Of a DNA stretch of 64,000 nucleotides, positions 42,514 to 52,588 are shown one piece after another (the stretch's first letter is position 1; the number at the start of each line of letters is the position of its first letter). The position numbers and the translations under genes were made by a program. The notes under the pieces are model-generated. The model did not search any database. It was not told the DNA's origin and saw only the letters and a list, made by a program, of their open reading frames with translations. Origin of the DNA: Marisimplicoccus sp038110465 (GTDB lineage: Bacteria > Bacteroidota > Bacteroidia > Flavobacteriales > Flavobacteriaceae); the NCBI GenBank assembly GCA_038110465.1, contig JAYNJU010000003.1, forward strand, positions 1 to 64,000, written 5' to 3'.

Positions 42514-43895
42514 TTTTTATCTCTAATTTTTTTAAAATTTTCTCCAGATGACTTTAATATGGTTTTTACCTCAGCTTGAGCTACAACAGGAAAACTTCTT
42601 GCATACAATAAGAATAAAACAAAGAAAAACCCTATAGTGCCAATAAATATTCCTATATCAATAAAGGTTGGAGAAAACATTGTCCAAGATGAAGGTAGAT
42701 AGTCTCTATGAAGAGATGTTACTATAATTACAAATCTTTCAAACCACATTCCAACATTAACAACTATTGATATTATGAAAGACCAAATAATACTTGTTCT
42801 AATTTTTTTAAACCACATAACTTGTGGGGACACTACATTACATGTCATCATTAAAAAATATGCCCACCAGTAAGGTCCTGTTGCTCTATTTAAAAAAGCA
42901 TATTGTTCATATTCGACTCCAGAGTACCATGCTATAAATAACTCAGTAATATAGGCACAACCAACTATTGATCCTGTTATCATTATTACAATATTCATCA
43001 TTTCTATATGCTGAAGTGTAATATAACTCTCCAGTCTAGAAACTTTTCTCATTATAATTAATAATGTCTGTACCATGGCAAAGCCAGAAAAAATAGCACC
43101 AGCAACAAAATAAGGAGGAAAAATTGTAGTATGCCAACCTGGAATCACAGATGTCGCAAAGTCAAAAGAAACAATTGTATGAACTGAAAGTACAAGTGGA
43201 GTTGCAAGTCCAGCTAAAACTAAAGAAACCTCTTCAAATCTTTGCCAATCCTTTGCTCTTCCAGACCAACCAAAACTAATTAAACTATAAATCTTTTTTT
43301 GAAAAGGCTTTACAGCTCTATCTCTAATCATTGCAAAATCAGGAAGCAAACCAGTCCACCAAAAAACTAATGATACAGTTAAGTATGTTGAAATTGCGAA
43401 CACATCCCAAAGAAGAGGTGAATTAAAGTTTACCCATAATGAACCAAACTGGTTTGGAATAGGAAACATCCAATATATAAGCCATGGTCTACCCATATGA
43501 ATTACTGGGAAAAGTCCAGCTTGAATTACAGAGAAAATTGTCATTGCCTCAGCTGACCTATTAATTCCCATTCTCCATTTTTGTCTAAATAAAAGTAAAA
43601 CAGCAGAAATTAGAGTACCCGCATGGCCAATACCAACCCACCATACAAAGTTAGTTATATCCCATGCCCATCCAACAGTTTTGTTAAGACCCCAAGTACC
43701 AATTCCAGTACCAATAGTATAAATTATACATCCCAGTCCCCACATAAAGGCAGCCATAGATATTGCAAAAGCAATCCACCAATCTTTATTTGGAGGAGTC
43801 TCAATTGGCCTAGCAACATCCTCAGAAATATCATGATAGCTCTTGTTTCCAAGCACCAAAGGTTTTCTTATGGGAGCTTCATAATGTGATGACAT
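42510..43895 (-). CDS. actC: Alternative Complex III subunit ActC (NrfD-like quinol-oxidising subunit)
   Basis: 461 residues with about ten helices in the NrfD/PsrC family. Typical segments are the opening EAPIRKPLVLGNKSYHDIS, WVGIGHAGTLISAVLLLFRQKWR, VIHMGRPW, SVHTIVSFDFATSVIPGWHTTIFPPYFVAGAIFSG and FIAWYSG. It holds the quinol site next to the iron-sulfur subunit ActB. It is 1 bp after actB. Confidence 0.95.
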   Translation of the reverse strand: MSSHYEAPIRKPLVLGNKSYHDISEDVARPIETPPNKDWWIAFAISMAAFMWGLGCIIYTIGTGIGTWGLNKTVGWAWDITNFVWWVGIGHAGTLISAVLLLFRQKWRMGINRSAEAMTIFSVIQAGLFPVIHMGRPWLIYWMFPIPNQFGSLWVNFNSPLLWDVFAISTYLTVSLVFWWTGLLPDFAMIRDRAVKPFQKKIYSLISFGWSGRAKDWQRFEEVSLVLAGLATPLVLSVHTIVSFDFATSVIPGWHTTIFPPYFVAGAIFSGFAMVQTLLIIMRKVSRLESYITLQHIEMMNIVIMITGSIVGCAYITELFIAWYSGVEYEQYAFLNRATGPYWWAYFLMMTCNVVSPQVMWFKKIRTSIIWSFIISIVVNVGMWFERFVIIVTSLHRDYLPSSWTMFSPTFIDIGIFIGTIGFFFVLFLLYARSFPVVAQAEVKTILKSSGENFKKIRDKK

Positions 43896-43896
43896 A

Positions 43897-46800
43897 TTAT
43901 ACTTTTTTACTGTTAGTTATTTTTACTTGATATAGAATGTTTGGTTTTGTACCTATACTTTCTAAAAGCCTGTATGCTCTATCATTCTTAGTTAACTTTA
44001 ATATTTCACTTGACTTATCATTAATGTCTCCAAAAACTATTGCACCATCACTACAAGCATTAGAACATGCTGTTTGGAATTCACCGTCCTTAACTCTTCT
44101 TCCATCCTTCTTTGCATCTAAAATTGTTTTCTGAGTCATTTGAATACACAAAGAACATTTTTCCATAACACCTCTTCCTCTTACATTTACATCAGGATTT
44201 AAAACCATCCTACCTAAATCATTATTCATGTTGTAATCAAACTCATCATTTTCTGCATAAGTAAACCAGTTAAACCTTCTAACCTTATAAGGGCAATTAT
44301 TTGCACAATAACGAGTTCCAACACATCTATTATATGCCATTTGATTTTGACCTTGACGACCATGAGATGTTGCAGCAACTGGACAGACAGTTTCACATGG
44401 AGCATGATTACAATGCTGACACATTACTGGCTGAAATACAACTTTAGGATTTTCAGCTGCTGTTTCTAGTTTAGTTTGAGTAGCTCTATATTCTCTATAA
44501 CCAGAAGAACTCTCTTTAGCCTTAACATCACCCTCAAAATTTTCCTCTGATGAAAAGTATCTATCAATTCTAAGCCAATGCATATCTCTTGACTTTCTTA
44601 CTTCCTCTTTTCCTACAACTGGAACATTATTTTCTGCATGACATGCTATTACACAGGCTCCACAACCATTACAAGCATTTAAATCAATAGACAAGTTAAA
44701 ATGATGCCCAGTAGATCTATCAAATTCTCTCCAAATATCAACTTCATTAGAAGTTACTTTTGTCTCAATATGATTTTTAGAGACCATTACAGTAGGATTC
44801 CAATATGATTTGTCTTCTGAATTATAAGTTTCTATGTCAGCTTCTTTAATTATCTCATCTCTTCCCATCATTGTGTTATGAAGCTGAATACAGGCAAATT
44901 CGTGATCACCTTTTGTTTTTGTAATCTTTACTTTTTGAGTTTTTGAAAAATTTGTATATAATTTATATGCATTCACTCCTACCTTCATAACATCCTTCAT
45001 TCCCTCTGTTTTTCCATAACCAAAAGCAAGTCCAACAGTACCATTAGCTTGACCAGGTTGAATTAGAACTGGTACTTTGATATCATATTCTCCATTTGAG
45101 ATAATAGCATAGCTTCCATTTAAAGCTCCATTAGATACGTTATAATTCTCAAGACCAAGTCTTGATGCATCGGATGCAGAAACAGTTAAGTAATTATCCC
45201 ATGTTACTCTTGAAATAGGATCAGGAAATTCTTGAAGCCATGGATTTGATGATTGTGAGCCATCTCCAATACCTGTTTTAGGGTATAAAATTAAGCTAAA
45301 TTCATCAGGTTGATTATCAACAATATTTGAAATATTAGAATTTAACTTTTTTGGTATTAAACTAAAGCTTGAAAAATCATTGTAAAAACCATCTTGAAGT
45401 GATTTACCCCATGTTTTTCCTTTCAAAATATTCGCTTGCCAATTAGATTTAATTCTCTCATAGTAGTTTTGATTTGATCCAATAATTTTTAGAATAAAAT
45501 CCTGGAATTGAATTGTATCAAATAGAGGCCTAATAGTTGGTTGAGATAAAAAGAAACTACCTTTTTTGAACTCGTAGTCTCCCCATGATTCAAGATAATT
45601 ATTAGATGCTGCAACATACATTACTGAATTAGCAGTCTCATCTTGTTTTTCAGTAAACGCTAGAGAAAAAGGTAGGTTTTCAATCGATTTTTTTATTTCT
45701 TCAGAGTTTTGAAGAGAGTAAACTGGGTTTACCCCTGATGTAATAACCCCTGAGATTTTTCCTGAAATTAACTCATCAATAAATTCTTTTACAGATGAAT
45801 TACTTCCTTGCTTTATAAGTCTGGGATTATTAATATCAATTACTTCAGAATTGATTGCTCTATTGATCAATAAAATTAACTCTTGAACTTCTACATCATC
45901 TATCCCAGATACAACTACTGATTTATTAGGAGATTTTCTAATCTTTTCAAGACATGAATCTATATATTTATCAGCTAAAGGGTTTATAGACCCTTTATAA
46001 TTATCGTTACCAGTTATAGAAGAATAAATTCTAGAGGCTATTTTTTTTAAATCAGCAGGATTTAATGGCACTCTATCATCTGCATTAGAACCAGTCAAAG
46101 TCATATTTGATTCAAATTGAATATGATATGACATAGTCTTTTTCATAGATTTATCTGGAACTCTGGTTTTAGTATAACCTGATGAAAACCCACCTCCTTG
46201 CCAATCACCAATAAAATCTGCATCAATTGAAATTATATTTTCAGCCTTAGAAAAATCATAATCAGCCATTGCTCTAACTCCATATATATTTTCAAAAGCA
46301 TCAAGTGCAGAGGAATCTGATATAGTATCATAAATGACGTGAGAAATATTAGGATATTCATTTAAAAATTCCTCAATAATTTTATTTGTTGTAGGACTTG
46401 GATATGAATGAGTTAAAAGAACTACCTTTTTATTTTCATTATTAAAATTTTGAAGATTTATTCTAACAAGATTTACTAAAGTGTCCCAATCAGTATACTC
46501 TCCAGAAATTTTTGGACCTTGAAGTCTGTTAGCATCATATAAAGATAAGACTGAAGCATGTACTCTAGCGTTGGCATCACCAAAATTAGAAGCATCCTTG
46601 TTTGCTTCTACTTTAATTGGCCTACCTTCTCTTGTTTTAATAAGAATACTAGCAAAATCATATCCATCTGCAATAGCAGTTGCATAATAGTTTGCAACTC
46701 CAGGAGTAATTTGTTCTGGCTGAACGACATATGGTACAGACTTAATAACTGGTCCTTCACAACCAGCAATAGCTGCTGCAGCAGAGCTAAAACCTACATA

Positions 46801-46950
46801 TTTAAGAAAGTCTCTTCTTGTAGGTGAATCACCTTCATTTGAATTAACTGGAAGTTTTTCAACAAACTCGTTATTTTCTAATTTTTCAACAATAGAACTT
46901 TCAGTTTTTAACTGTTCTATACCTTTCCAGTATGTTTTTTTTGTATTCAT
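43897..46950 (-). CDS. actB: Alternative Complex III subunit ActB (molybdopterin-oxidoreductase-like plus iron-sulfur domains)
   Basis: 1017 residues. Near the N-terminus is the Tat-like motif TRRDFLKYVGFS (44-55) followed by AAAIAGC (Cys64), a lipid-attachment candidate. The first about 720 residues are the B1 domain, related to molybdopterin enzymes but lacking the cofactor. The B2 domain has four cysteine groups for one 3Fe-4S and three 4Fe-4S clusters: CNGCGACVIACH, CQHCNHAPCETVCP, CVGTRYCANNCP and CSLCIQ...CSNACSDG. It carries electrons between the quinol subunits and the ActA hemes. It is adjacent to actA (1-bp spacing). Confidence 0.96.
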   Translation of the reverse strand: MNTKKTYWKGIEQLKTESSIVEKLENNEFVEKLPVNSNEGDSPTRRDFLKYVGFSSAAAAIAGCEGPVIKSVPYVVQPEQITPGVANYYATAIADGYDFASILIKTREGRPIKVEANKDASNFGDANARVHASVLSLYDANRLQGPKISGEYTDWDTLVNLVRINLQNFNNENKKVVLLTHSYPSPTTNKIIEEFLNEYPNISHVIYDTISDSSALDAFENIYGVRAMADYDFSKAENIISIDADFIGDWQGGGFSSGYTKTRVPDKSMKKTMSYHIQFESNMTLTGSNADDRVPLNPADLKKIASRIYSSITGNDNYKGSINPLADKYIDSCLEKIRKSPNKSVVVSGIDDVEVQELILLINRAINSEVIDINNPRLIKQGSNSSVKEFIDELISGKISGVITSGVNPVYSLQNSEEIKKSIENLPFSLAFTEKQDETANSVMYVAASNNYLESWGDYEFKKGSFFLSQPTIRPLFDTIQFQDFILKIIGSNQNYYERIKSNWQANILKGKTWGKSLQDGFYNDFSSFSLIPKKLNSNISNIVDNQPDEFSLILYPKTGIGDGSQSSNPWLQEFPDPISRVTWDNYLTVSASDASRLGLENYNVSNGALNGSYAIISNGEYDIKVPVLIQPGQANGTVGLAFGYGKTEGMKDVMKVGVNAYKLYTNFSKTQKVKITKTKGDHEFACIQLHNTMMGRDEIIKEADIETYNSEDKSYWNPTVMVSKNHIETKVTSNEVDIWREFDRSTGHHFNLSIDLNACNGCGACVIACHAENNVPVVGKEEVRKSRDMHWLRIDRYFSSEENFEGDVKAKESSSGYREYRATQTKLETAAENPKVVFQPVMCQHCNHAPCETVCPVAATSHGRQGQNQMAYNRCVGTRYCANNCPYKVRRFNWFTYAENDEFDYNMNNDLGRMVLNPDVNVRGRGVMEKCSLCIQMTQKTILDAKKDGRRVKDGEFQTACSNACSDGAIVFGDINDKSSEILKLTKNDRAYRLLESIGTKPNILYQVKITNSKKV

Positions 46951-48195
46951 TTAATAATGACATTTTGCACATTCAAGCCCACCTAGCTGAGCTACAGTTA
47001 GTTTTTCAACACCATATTTTTTAGAAAGCTCATCATGAACTTTTTGATAATATTCATTGTCTTTATCTACATTGCTCTCTCTATGACAATCTATACACCA
47101 TCCCATAGTAAGTGGTGAGTATTGATACATAATTTCCATTTCTTCGACCGGACCATGACAAGTCTGACATTCAATATTTGCAACTTGAGCATGTTGAGCA
47201 TGGTTAAAATAAACAAAATCAGGAAGGTTATGAATTCTAACCCATTTTACTGGCTGAGTATTACCAGTATATACTTGATTTTCTTCATCCCACCCAACTG
47301 CATAGTATAATTTTTTTATCTCATTAGTGTAAAAGTCCCTTGTATAACCATTTTCAAGGTCTTCCTCACCATTATATTCAGCTATATACTCGTGACAATT
47401 CATACAAACATTCAATGAAGGTATTCCAGAATGCTTAGAAACTCTTGCAGATGAATGACAATATTTACATTCAATTTGATTTGCACCTGCATGGATTTTA
47501 TGAGAATAATGAATTGGTTGAATAGGAGCATATCCTCGATCAATTCCAACCTGCATTAAATAACCGTATGTAAAATATGCACTTGAAAGAAGGAATCCAA
47601 CAACTAAAACAAATAGAAGGAATTGATTTTTTAGAACTATTTGCCAAATAGGTTTTAAATTTTTTGAATGCTTTGATTTTAATTCGACCCCACTGGCTTT
47701 AGCAATTTTTAAAAGAGTTCTTTGAACTAAAAACAGCATTACTACTAGTATAACAAAAATCAAAATTGTAATAGAAAGTATGATATCTATAGAAATATTT
47801 GATCCTTGAGCAACAGCTTGTGTTGAAGCAACTGTAGCGACTGGAGCAGGAGGTGTATAATTAGTATATGCAAGAATGTTATCAATTTGCTCATCACTAA
47901 ACTGAGGATAGTTAGTCATAATAGCTCTGTTATATTCTTCCCAAATTGCTACTGCTTGTGGATCACCATCCTTTATCATTTGAGATCCATTTCGTATCCA
48001 ATTGTATAACCACTCCTTATCATATTTTTCTGTAACTCCACTAAGTGCTGGTCCAACTGCTTTTTTATCTAGTTTATGACATGCTGCACAATTAGCATTG
48101 AAAAGATTTTTTCCTGCCTGCACATCAGCTTCTTGAGAATGTGAGATAAATGGAAAAAGTAAGACTACTAAAATTATTCTTTTAATTGGAAACAT
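46951..48195 (-). CDS. actA: Alternative Complex III subunit ActA (multiheme cytochrome c)
   Basis: 414 residues. The signal peptide is about residues 1-20 (ISHSQ). A class I cytochrome c domain with C36-AAC-H40 is followed by a membrane helix (about 135-157), a second helix (about 185-210), then a multiheme region with five more CxxCH sites (CKYCH, CMNCH, CQTCH, CIDCH, CAKCH). The usual ActA has five hemes; the extra N-terminal cytochrome c domain appears common in Bacteroidota. First gene of the ACIII operon. Confidence 0.94.
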   Translation of the reverse strand: MFPIKRIILVVLLFPFISHSQEADVQAGKNLFNANCAACHKLDKKAVGPALSGVTEKYDKEWLYNWIRNGSQMIKDGDPQAVAIWEEYNRAIMTNYPQFSDEQIDNILAYTNYTPPAPVATVASTQAVAQGSNISIDIILSITILIFVILVVMLFLVQRTLLKIAKASGVELKSKHSKNLKPIWQIVLKNQFLLFVLVVGFLLSSAYFTYGYLMQVGIDRGYAPIQPIHYSHKIHAGANQIECKYCHSSARVSKHSGIPSLNVCMNCHEYIAEYNGEEDLENGYTRDFYTNEIKKLYYAVGWDEENQVYTGNTQPVKWVRIHNLPDFVYFNHAQHAQVANIECQTCHGPVEEMEIMYQYSPLTMGWCIDCHRESNVDKDNEYYQKVHDELSKKYGVEKLTVAQLGGLECAKCHY

Positions 48196-48261
48196 TTAGC
48201 AGGGGGCAATTAAGTCTTTAATCATTTTAAGAAAGTAAATATATCACTTTTTTTAGCTGGA

Positions 48262-48269
48262 CAAATTTA
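48262..48269 (-). promoter_or_regulatory. -7 promoter element of the ACIII/oxidase operon
   Basis: TAAATTTG on the minus strand, an exact TAnnTTTG match, 66 bp before the actA ATG. A TTG lies 25 bp upstream of it, slightly beyond the usual spacing. Confidence 0.4.
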
Positions 48270-48353
48270 CATCATAAACGTGATTTTAAAAACTCAAAAA
48301 TGAACAAATATTTAATTTATAATCATTCTAAATAAGATATTTTAAAACTTTAC

Positions 48354-48361
48354 TAATTTTG
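48354..48361 (+). promoter_or_regulatory. -7 promoter element of the SPOR gene
   Basis: TAATTTTG, an exact TAnnTTTG match, ends 12 bp before the ATG at 48374. It overlaps an alternative TTG start (48359), which argues against that start. Confidence 0.45.
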
Positions 48362-48373
48362 AAAAAAATAATT

Positions 48374-48754
48374 ATGAATAAAAGAGTTTTTTTAAGTATA
48401 GTAGGGCTTAGTTTGTTAAGTTTTTCTCCTGTTCTATCTCAAGATCAAAATGTAAATTATAAGGATAGTTTAACTAAAAAACTTTTCAGTATTAAAAAAG
48501 ATTATAGTAAAAGAATTTTTCAATCAACTTACTATACAATTCAAATATATTATGGTAATCTGGAAGAAGCAGATTCAATTTATAATGACTTTATAGAAAA
48601 TAACTCTGATATCAAATCAGATCTGATATTTGAAACACCTAATTATAAAGTTAGAGTGGGAGATTACAAAGACATTAATATTGCCTCACAAAATTTAGAA
48701 AAAATTCGAAAAATTTATCCTGGATCTTTTATTATTAAACTATCTGATTTATAG
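48374..48754 (+). CDS. SPOR-domain protein, probably exported
   Basis: 126 residues from the ATG at 48374. The signal peptide is MNKRVFLSIVGLSLLSFSPVLSQ. The C-terminal half (about 52-126) fits the SPOR fold that binds denuded peptidoglycan: YYTIQIYYGNLEEAD, then YKVRVGDYKDINIASQNLEKI and a final IIKL strand. It is the only plus-strand gene between 20.4 and 54.0 kb. Its 3' end overlaps infB by 6 bp. A SPOR gene beside infB and the ACIII genes is usual in flavobacteria. Confidence 0.85.
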   Translation: MNKRVFLSIVGLSLLSFSPVLSQDQNVNYKDSLTKKLFSIKKDYSKRIFQSTYYTIQIYYGNLEEADSIYNDFIENNSDIKSDLIFETPNYKVRVGDYKDINIASQNLEKIRKIYPGSFIIKLSDL

Positions 48755-51250
48755 CTTTTTCTTTACCTCTATCTCTTGATAACATTGAATTAAATCTCCA
48801 ATTTCAAGATCATTAAATTCATTTACTTGAATTCCACAATCATAACCTTTAGAAACTTCTTTAACATCATCTTTAAATCTTTTTAATGAAAGTAGTTTAC
48901 CTTCAAATATAACTTCACCTTCTCTTAAAACTTTTACACTTGAATTTCTTAATATTTTTCCTGAAGTAACCATACAACCAGCAATTGTTCCAATTCTTGA
49001 TATCTTAAAGGTTTCTCTTACTTCAGCTTCACCTGTATCTTCTTCTTTCATTTCTGGAGATAGCATACCTTCCATTGCCTCTTTAAGATCATTAATCGCA
49101 TTGTAAATGATAGAATATGATCTAATATCAATTTGTTCCTTTTCAGATAATTTTCTTGCACTCTGAGTAGGTTTAACATTAAATCCAACAATAATTGCAT
49201 CTGATGCAGTAGCTAAAAGAACATCAGATTCAGTTATTGCTCCTACTCCTTTGTGAATTATATTTACCTGTATTTCCTCTGTTGATAAATTTTCAAATGA
49301 ATCAGTCAAAGCTTCAACAGACCCATCTACATCTCCTTTTATAATCACATTAAATTCTTGAAAATCTCCAATAGCTATTCTTCTACCAATTTCATCCAAT
49401 GTAATATGCTTTTGAGTTCTAACATTTTGCTCTCTTACTAATTGAGTCCTTTTAGCCGCAATTTGTTTTGCCTCTTTTTCATCTTCTAAAACTTTAAATT
49501 GATCTCCTGCCTGAGGAGCACCATCTAATCCTAGCACAGAAACTGGAGTTGAGGGAGAAGCAATCTTAAGATTGTTTCCACTTTCATCAAACATAGCTTT
49601 AACTTTTCCGCTTGTTTTTCCAGCTAGAATATAATCACCTATTTTTAAAGAACCATTTTGAACTAATACAGTAGAAACATATCCCCTACCTTTATCAAGA
49701 TATGCCTCTAATACAGTTCCAGAAGATTTTTTATCAGGATTTGCTTTTAAATCCATGATTTCTGCTTCTAGTAACACTTTCTCTAGCAATTCATCTACTC
49801 CTTTACCATTTATAGCAGAAATATCTTGGGATTGAATTTTTCCTCCCCAATCTTCCACCATTAAATTCATTGATGCTAATGCCTCTTTGACCTTATCTGG
49901 GTTTGAACCTTCTTTATCAATTTTATTTATTGCAAAAATTATAGGTACATTACCTGCTTGGGCATGACTTATTGCCTCTTTAGTTTGAGGCATTATACTA
50001 TCATCAGCTGCTATTACAATAATAACTATATCAGTTATCTGAGTTCCTCTTGCTCTCATTGCAGTAAATGCTTCATGACCAGGAGTATCCAAAAATGTAA
50101 TTTTATTTGAACCAACTGAAACTGAGTAGGCGCCAATGTGCTGAGTTATTCCACCAGACTCACCTTCTGTGACTGAAGATTTTCTAATGTAATCTAGTAA
50201 AGAAGTTTTTCCATGGTCAACATGACCCATTACTGTTACAATTGGAGGCCTTTGTTTTAATTGATCAGGGTCATCCTTCTCTTCAACATCTTCCTTTTCC
50301 TTCTCTATATCTGTTTTTACAAAATCTAATTCAAATCCAAATTCATCTGCAACAACTGAAAGTGTTTCTGAGTCTAATCTCTGGTTCATTGTTACCATGA
50401 TTCCAAGACTCATACAAGCAGAAATTATATCATTTGAGGTCACTTCCATCAAAGTGGCTATTTCACCTACAGTAATAAATTCAGTAATCTTTATTTTTTT
50501 ACTTTCTTCTTGTGCTTGTGCTAGTTCTTCCTCAGTTTTAAGTTTATGTTGATCTCTTTTATCTTTTCTGTACTTTGCTCCTTTGGATTTAGTTGATTTA
50601 CTTTGAAGTTTTTCTAAAGTTTCTCTTATTTGTTTCTGAATTTCGTCATCAGAGGGTTCAACTTTTTGATTTGACAGTTTTAATCTAGGATCTTTATTAA
50701 ACTTATTTGCTGGATTTTTTGATTGTTGAGGAAGATCTTTACTGATTCTTTTTCTCCTTCTTTTTTTTGACTCCTCAACTTTTTCTTCTTTCTTTTTGAT
50801 TGACTCAAGATCAATTACCTCTCCTGTTTTCTTAATTCCAGTTAATTTTTGAAAGTTAGTTTCAATTTTGGTTGATTCTTCATCAGTTTTTTCTGAAGAC
50901 TCAATTTCTGGCTGAATTTCCTTAGACTTCTCCTCAACTGGCTGAACTTCCTTAGACTTCTCCTCAACTGGCCGAACTTCCTTAGACTTACTAGATTCTT
51001 GAATTTTATTCTCAGCTGCTAGTTGTTCTTCAAATTCTTTTCTTTTTTGAATATTGATTTTCTCTAGGATATCCTTATCAGATTTATCAGTTTGAAATTC
51101 ATCCAACATTAGATTATAAGTATCTTGATCGATCTTAGATGTTGGCCTTGGTTCAATAGAAATACTTTTTGAAGCCAAGAAATCAACAGCTCTATCTAAA
51201 GAGATATTTAATTCTTTTAATACTTTATTTAATCTTATTGGAGTTGACAT
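48749..51250 (-). CDS. infB: Translation initiation factor IF-2
   Basis: 833 residues. The N-terminal region (1-330) is charged and partly repetitive, with an IF2_N domain near residues 252-305 (ITEFITVGEIATLMEV). The G domain follows with G1 GHVDHGKTSLL, G3 DTPGHEAF and G4 NKID, then domains II, III and C1/C2. It brings fMet-tRNA to the 30S subunit. It is 4 bp after nusA on the same transcript. Confidence 0.97.
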   Translation of the reverse strand: MSTPIRLNKVLKELNISLDRAVDFLASKSISIEPRPTSKIDQDTYNLMLDEFQTDKSDKDILEKINIQKRKEFEEQLAAENKIQESSKSKEVRPVEEKSKEVQPVEEKSKEIQPEIESSEKTDEESTKIETNFQKLTGIKKTGEVIDLESIKKKEEKVEESKKRRRKRISKDLPQQSKNPANKFNKDPRLKLSNQKVEPSDDEIQKQIRETLEKLQSKSTKSKGAKYRKDKRDQHKLKTEEELAQAQEESKKIKITEFITVGEIATLMEVTSNDIISACMSLGIMVTMNQRLDSETLSVVADEFGFELDFVKTDIEKEKEDVEEKDDPDQLKQRPPIVTVMGHVDHGKTSLLDYIRKSSVTEGESGGITQHIGAYSVSVGSNKITFLDTPGHEAFTAMRARGTQITDIVIIVIAADDSIMPQTKEAISHAQAGNVPIIFAINKIDKEGSNPDKVKEALASMNLMVEDWGGKIQSQDISAINGKGVDELLEKVLLEAEIMDLKANPDKKSSGTVLEAYLDKGRGYVSTVLVQNGSLKIGDYILAGKTSGKVKAMFDESGNNLKIASPSTPVSVLGLDGAPQAGDQFKVLEDEKEAKQIAAKRTQLVREQNVRTQKHITLDEIGRRIAIGDFQEFNVIIKGDVDGSVEALTDSFENLSTEEIQVNIIHKGVGAITESDVLLATASDAIIVGFNVKPTQSARKLSEKEQIDIRSYSIIYNAINDLKEAMEGMLSPEMKEEDTGEAEVRETFKISRIGTIAGCMVTSGKILRNSSVKVLREGEVIFEGKLLSLKRFKDDVKEVSKGYDCGIQVNEFNDLEIGDLIQCYQEIEVKKKL
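50911..50990. repeat. 30-bp tandem repeat in the infB linker
   Basis: About 2.7 copies of a 30-bp unit encode consecutive EEKSKEVQPV-like decapeptides in the low-complexity N-terminal part of IF-2. Such linkers vary in length between strains. Confidence 0.85.
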
Positions 51251-51254
51251 ACAA

Positions 51255-52487
51255 TTAATCTTCGAATTCTTCTTTTAAAATTTTGAGAACTTCTTCGACA
51301 GTTTCTTCTTCAAGATCTGTTCTTTTTACTAAATCTTCTGCATCCAATTCAAGAATACTTTTAGCAGTATCTAATCCCACTTTTCTAAATTCTTCAATTA
51401 CCCACTCATCAATTTCATCTTTAAATTCTGTTAATTCAACATCTTCTTCTGCGCCCTCTCTGTATACGTCAATTTCATAACCTGTTAGCCTTCCAGCTAA
51501 TCTAATATTATGTCCACCTTTTCCTATTGCTCTTGATACTTCATCTGGATTAAGATACACTTGAACTGTTTTCTTTTCTTCATCTATACTAAGAGAATTG
51601 ACTTTAGCGGGACTTAATGCCCTGGTAATATATAGTTGAGTATTATTTGTATAGTTAATAACATCAATATTTTCATTTCCTAGTTCTCTTACAATTCCAT
51701 GAATTCTTGAACCTTTCATTCCAACACATGCTCCAACAGGATCTATTCTGTCATCATATGAGTCAACTGCAACCTTGGCTTTTTCACCAGGAATTCTTAC
51801 AGCTTTTTTAATTGTAATTAGTCCATCAAATACTTCTGGTATTTCTTGCTCGAAAAGTTTTTCTAAAAATAATGGCGATGTTCTAGAAAAAATGATTCTA
51901 GGTTTGTTACCTCTCAATTCCACATTTTCTATAACTCCCCTAACACTATCTCCTTTTCTAAAAAAATCTTTAGGTATTTGCTTGTCCTTTGGCATTATTA
52001 GCTCATTTCCATCATCATCCAGAAGTATTACTTCTCTAGCTCTTACATGGTGGACTTCAGCAGTGAAGATTTCTCCAACCCTATCCTTAAATTGATTATA
52101 AATATTATTACTATCGTGCTCAAAAACTTTGGAAACTAAATTCTGTCTTAAAGCTTGAATTGATCTTCTACCAAGATCAATTAATTTAAATTCTTCTGAA
52201 ACTTCCTCTCCAACTTCAAAGTCTGGCTCAATTTTTCTTGCTTTACTAAGCTCTATTTCAGCGTTAGGATCTTCAACTTCACCATCATTAACTACAATTC
52301 TATTCCTCCAAATTTCTAAATCTCCTTTGTCTGGATTAATAATAATATCGAAGTTCTCGTCAGTACCAAATTTCCTGGTAAGGGTATTTCTAAAAACTTC
52401 CTCAAGAATAACCATCAAGGTTACCCTGTCAATTAACTTTTCATCTTTAAATTCTGAAAAAGACTCTAATAATGATATGTTTTCCAT
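51255..52487 (-). CDS. nusA: Transcription termination/antitermination protein NusA
   Basis: 410 residues. The N-terminal RNAP-binding domain (1-130), S1 domain (about 138-205: GEIFTAEVHHVRAREVIL) and two KH domains (DPVGACVGMKGSRIHGIVREL and SRAIGKGGHNIRLAGRLTGYEIDV) are followed by a short helix-hairpin-helix C-terminus. No E. coli-type acidic repeats are present. It modulates pausing and termination. Upstream lie a terminator-like hairpin and tRNA-Gln; rimP, which usually precedes nusA in Bacteroidota, is absent here. Confidence 0.97.
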   Translation of the reverse strand: MENISLLESFSEFKDEKLIDRVTLMVILEEVFRNTLTRKFGTDENFDIIINPDKGDLEIWRNRIVVNDGEVEDPNAEIELSKARKIEPDFEVGEEVSEEFKLIDLGRRSIQALRQNLVSKVFEHDSNNIYNQFKDRVGEIFTAEVHHVRAREVILLDDDGNELIMPKDKQIPKDFFRKGDSVRGVIENVELRGNKPRIIFSRTSPLFLEKLFEQEIPEVFDGLITIKKAVRIPGEKAKVAVDSYDDRIDPVGACVGMKGSRIHGIVRELGNENIDVINYTNNTQLYITRALSPAKVNSLSIDEEKKTVQVYLNPDEVSRAIGKGGHNIRLAGRLTGYEIDVYREGAEEDVELTEFKDEIDEWVIEEFRKVGLDTAKSILELDAEDLVKRTDLEEETVEEVLKILKEEFED

Positions 52488-52504
52488 AGTTGTTAACTTT
52501 ATTT

Positions 52505-52534
52505 AAAAAAAAAGAGGGACAAAATGTCGCCTCT
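52505..52534 (-). terminator. Terminator-like hairpin in the nusA leader (possible attenuator)
   Basis: On the minus strand AGAGG-C-GACA / TGTC-CCTCT forms a strong stem with a three-base loop, one bulged base and nine T right after it. It ends 17 bp before the nusA ATG. A promoter octamer lies between it and the tRNA, so a transcript starting there would have to read through it to reach nusA-infB. Confidence 0.75.
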
Positions 52535-52553
52535 GATATATCAAAATGCTCGG

Positions 52554-52561
52554 CAAATTTA
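52554..52561 (-). promoter_or_regulatory. Candidate -7 promoter element for nusA-infB
   Basis: TAAATTTG on the minus strand, an exact TAnnTTTG match, 28 bp downstream of tRNA-Gln and 19 bp upstream of the hairpin. A start here gives a leader of about 60 nt that contains the hairpin. Confidence 0.4.
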
Positions 52562-52588
52562 TTATAAATTATTGATATAATAAAATTG

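Noticed and set aside
50911..50990. Tandem repeat as a regulatory or CRISPR-like array
   Set aside because: It is in frame, codes for decapeptides in the disordered IF-2 linker and has no spacers.
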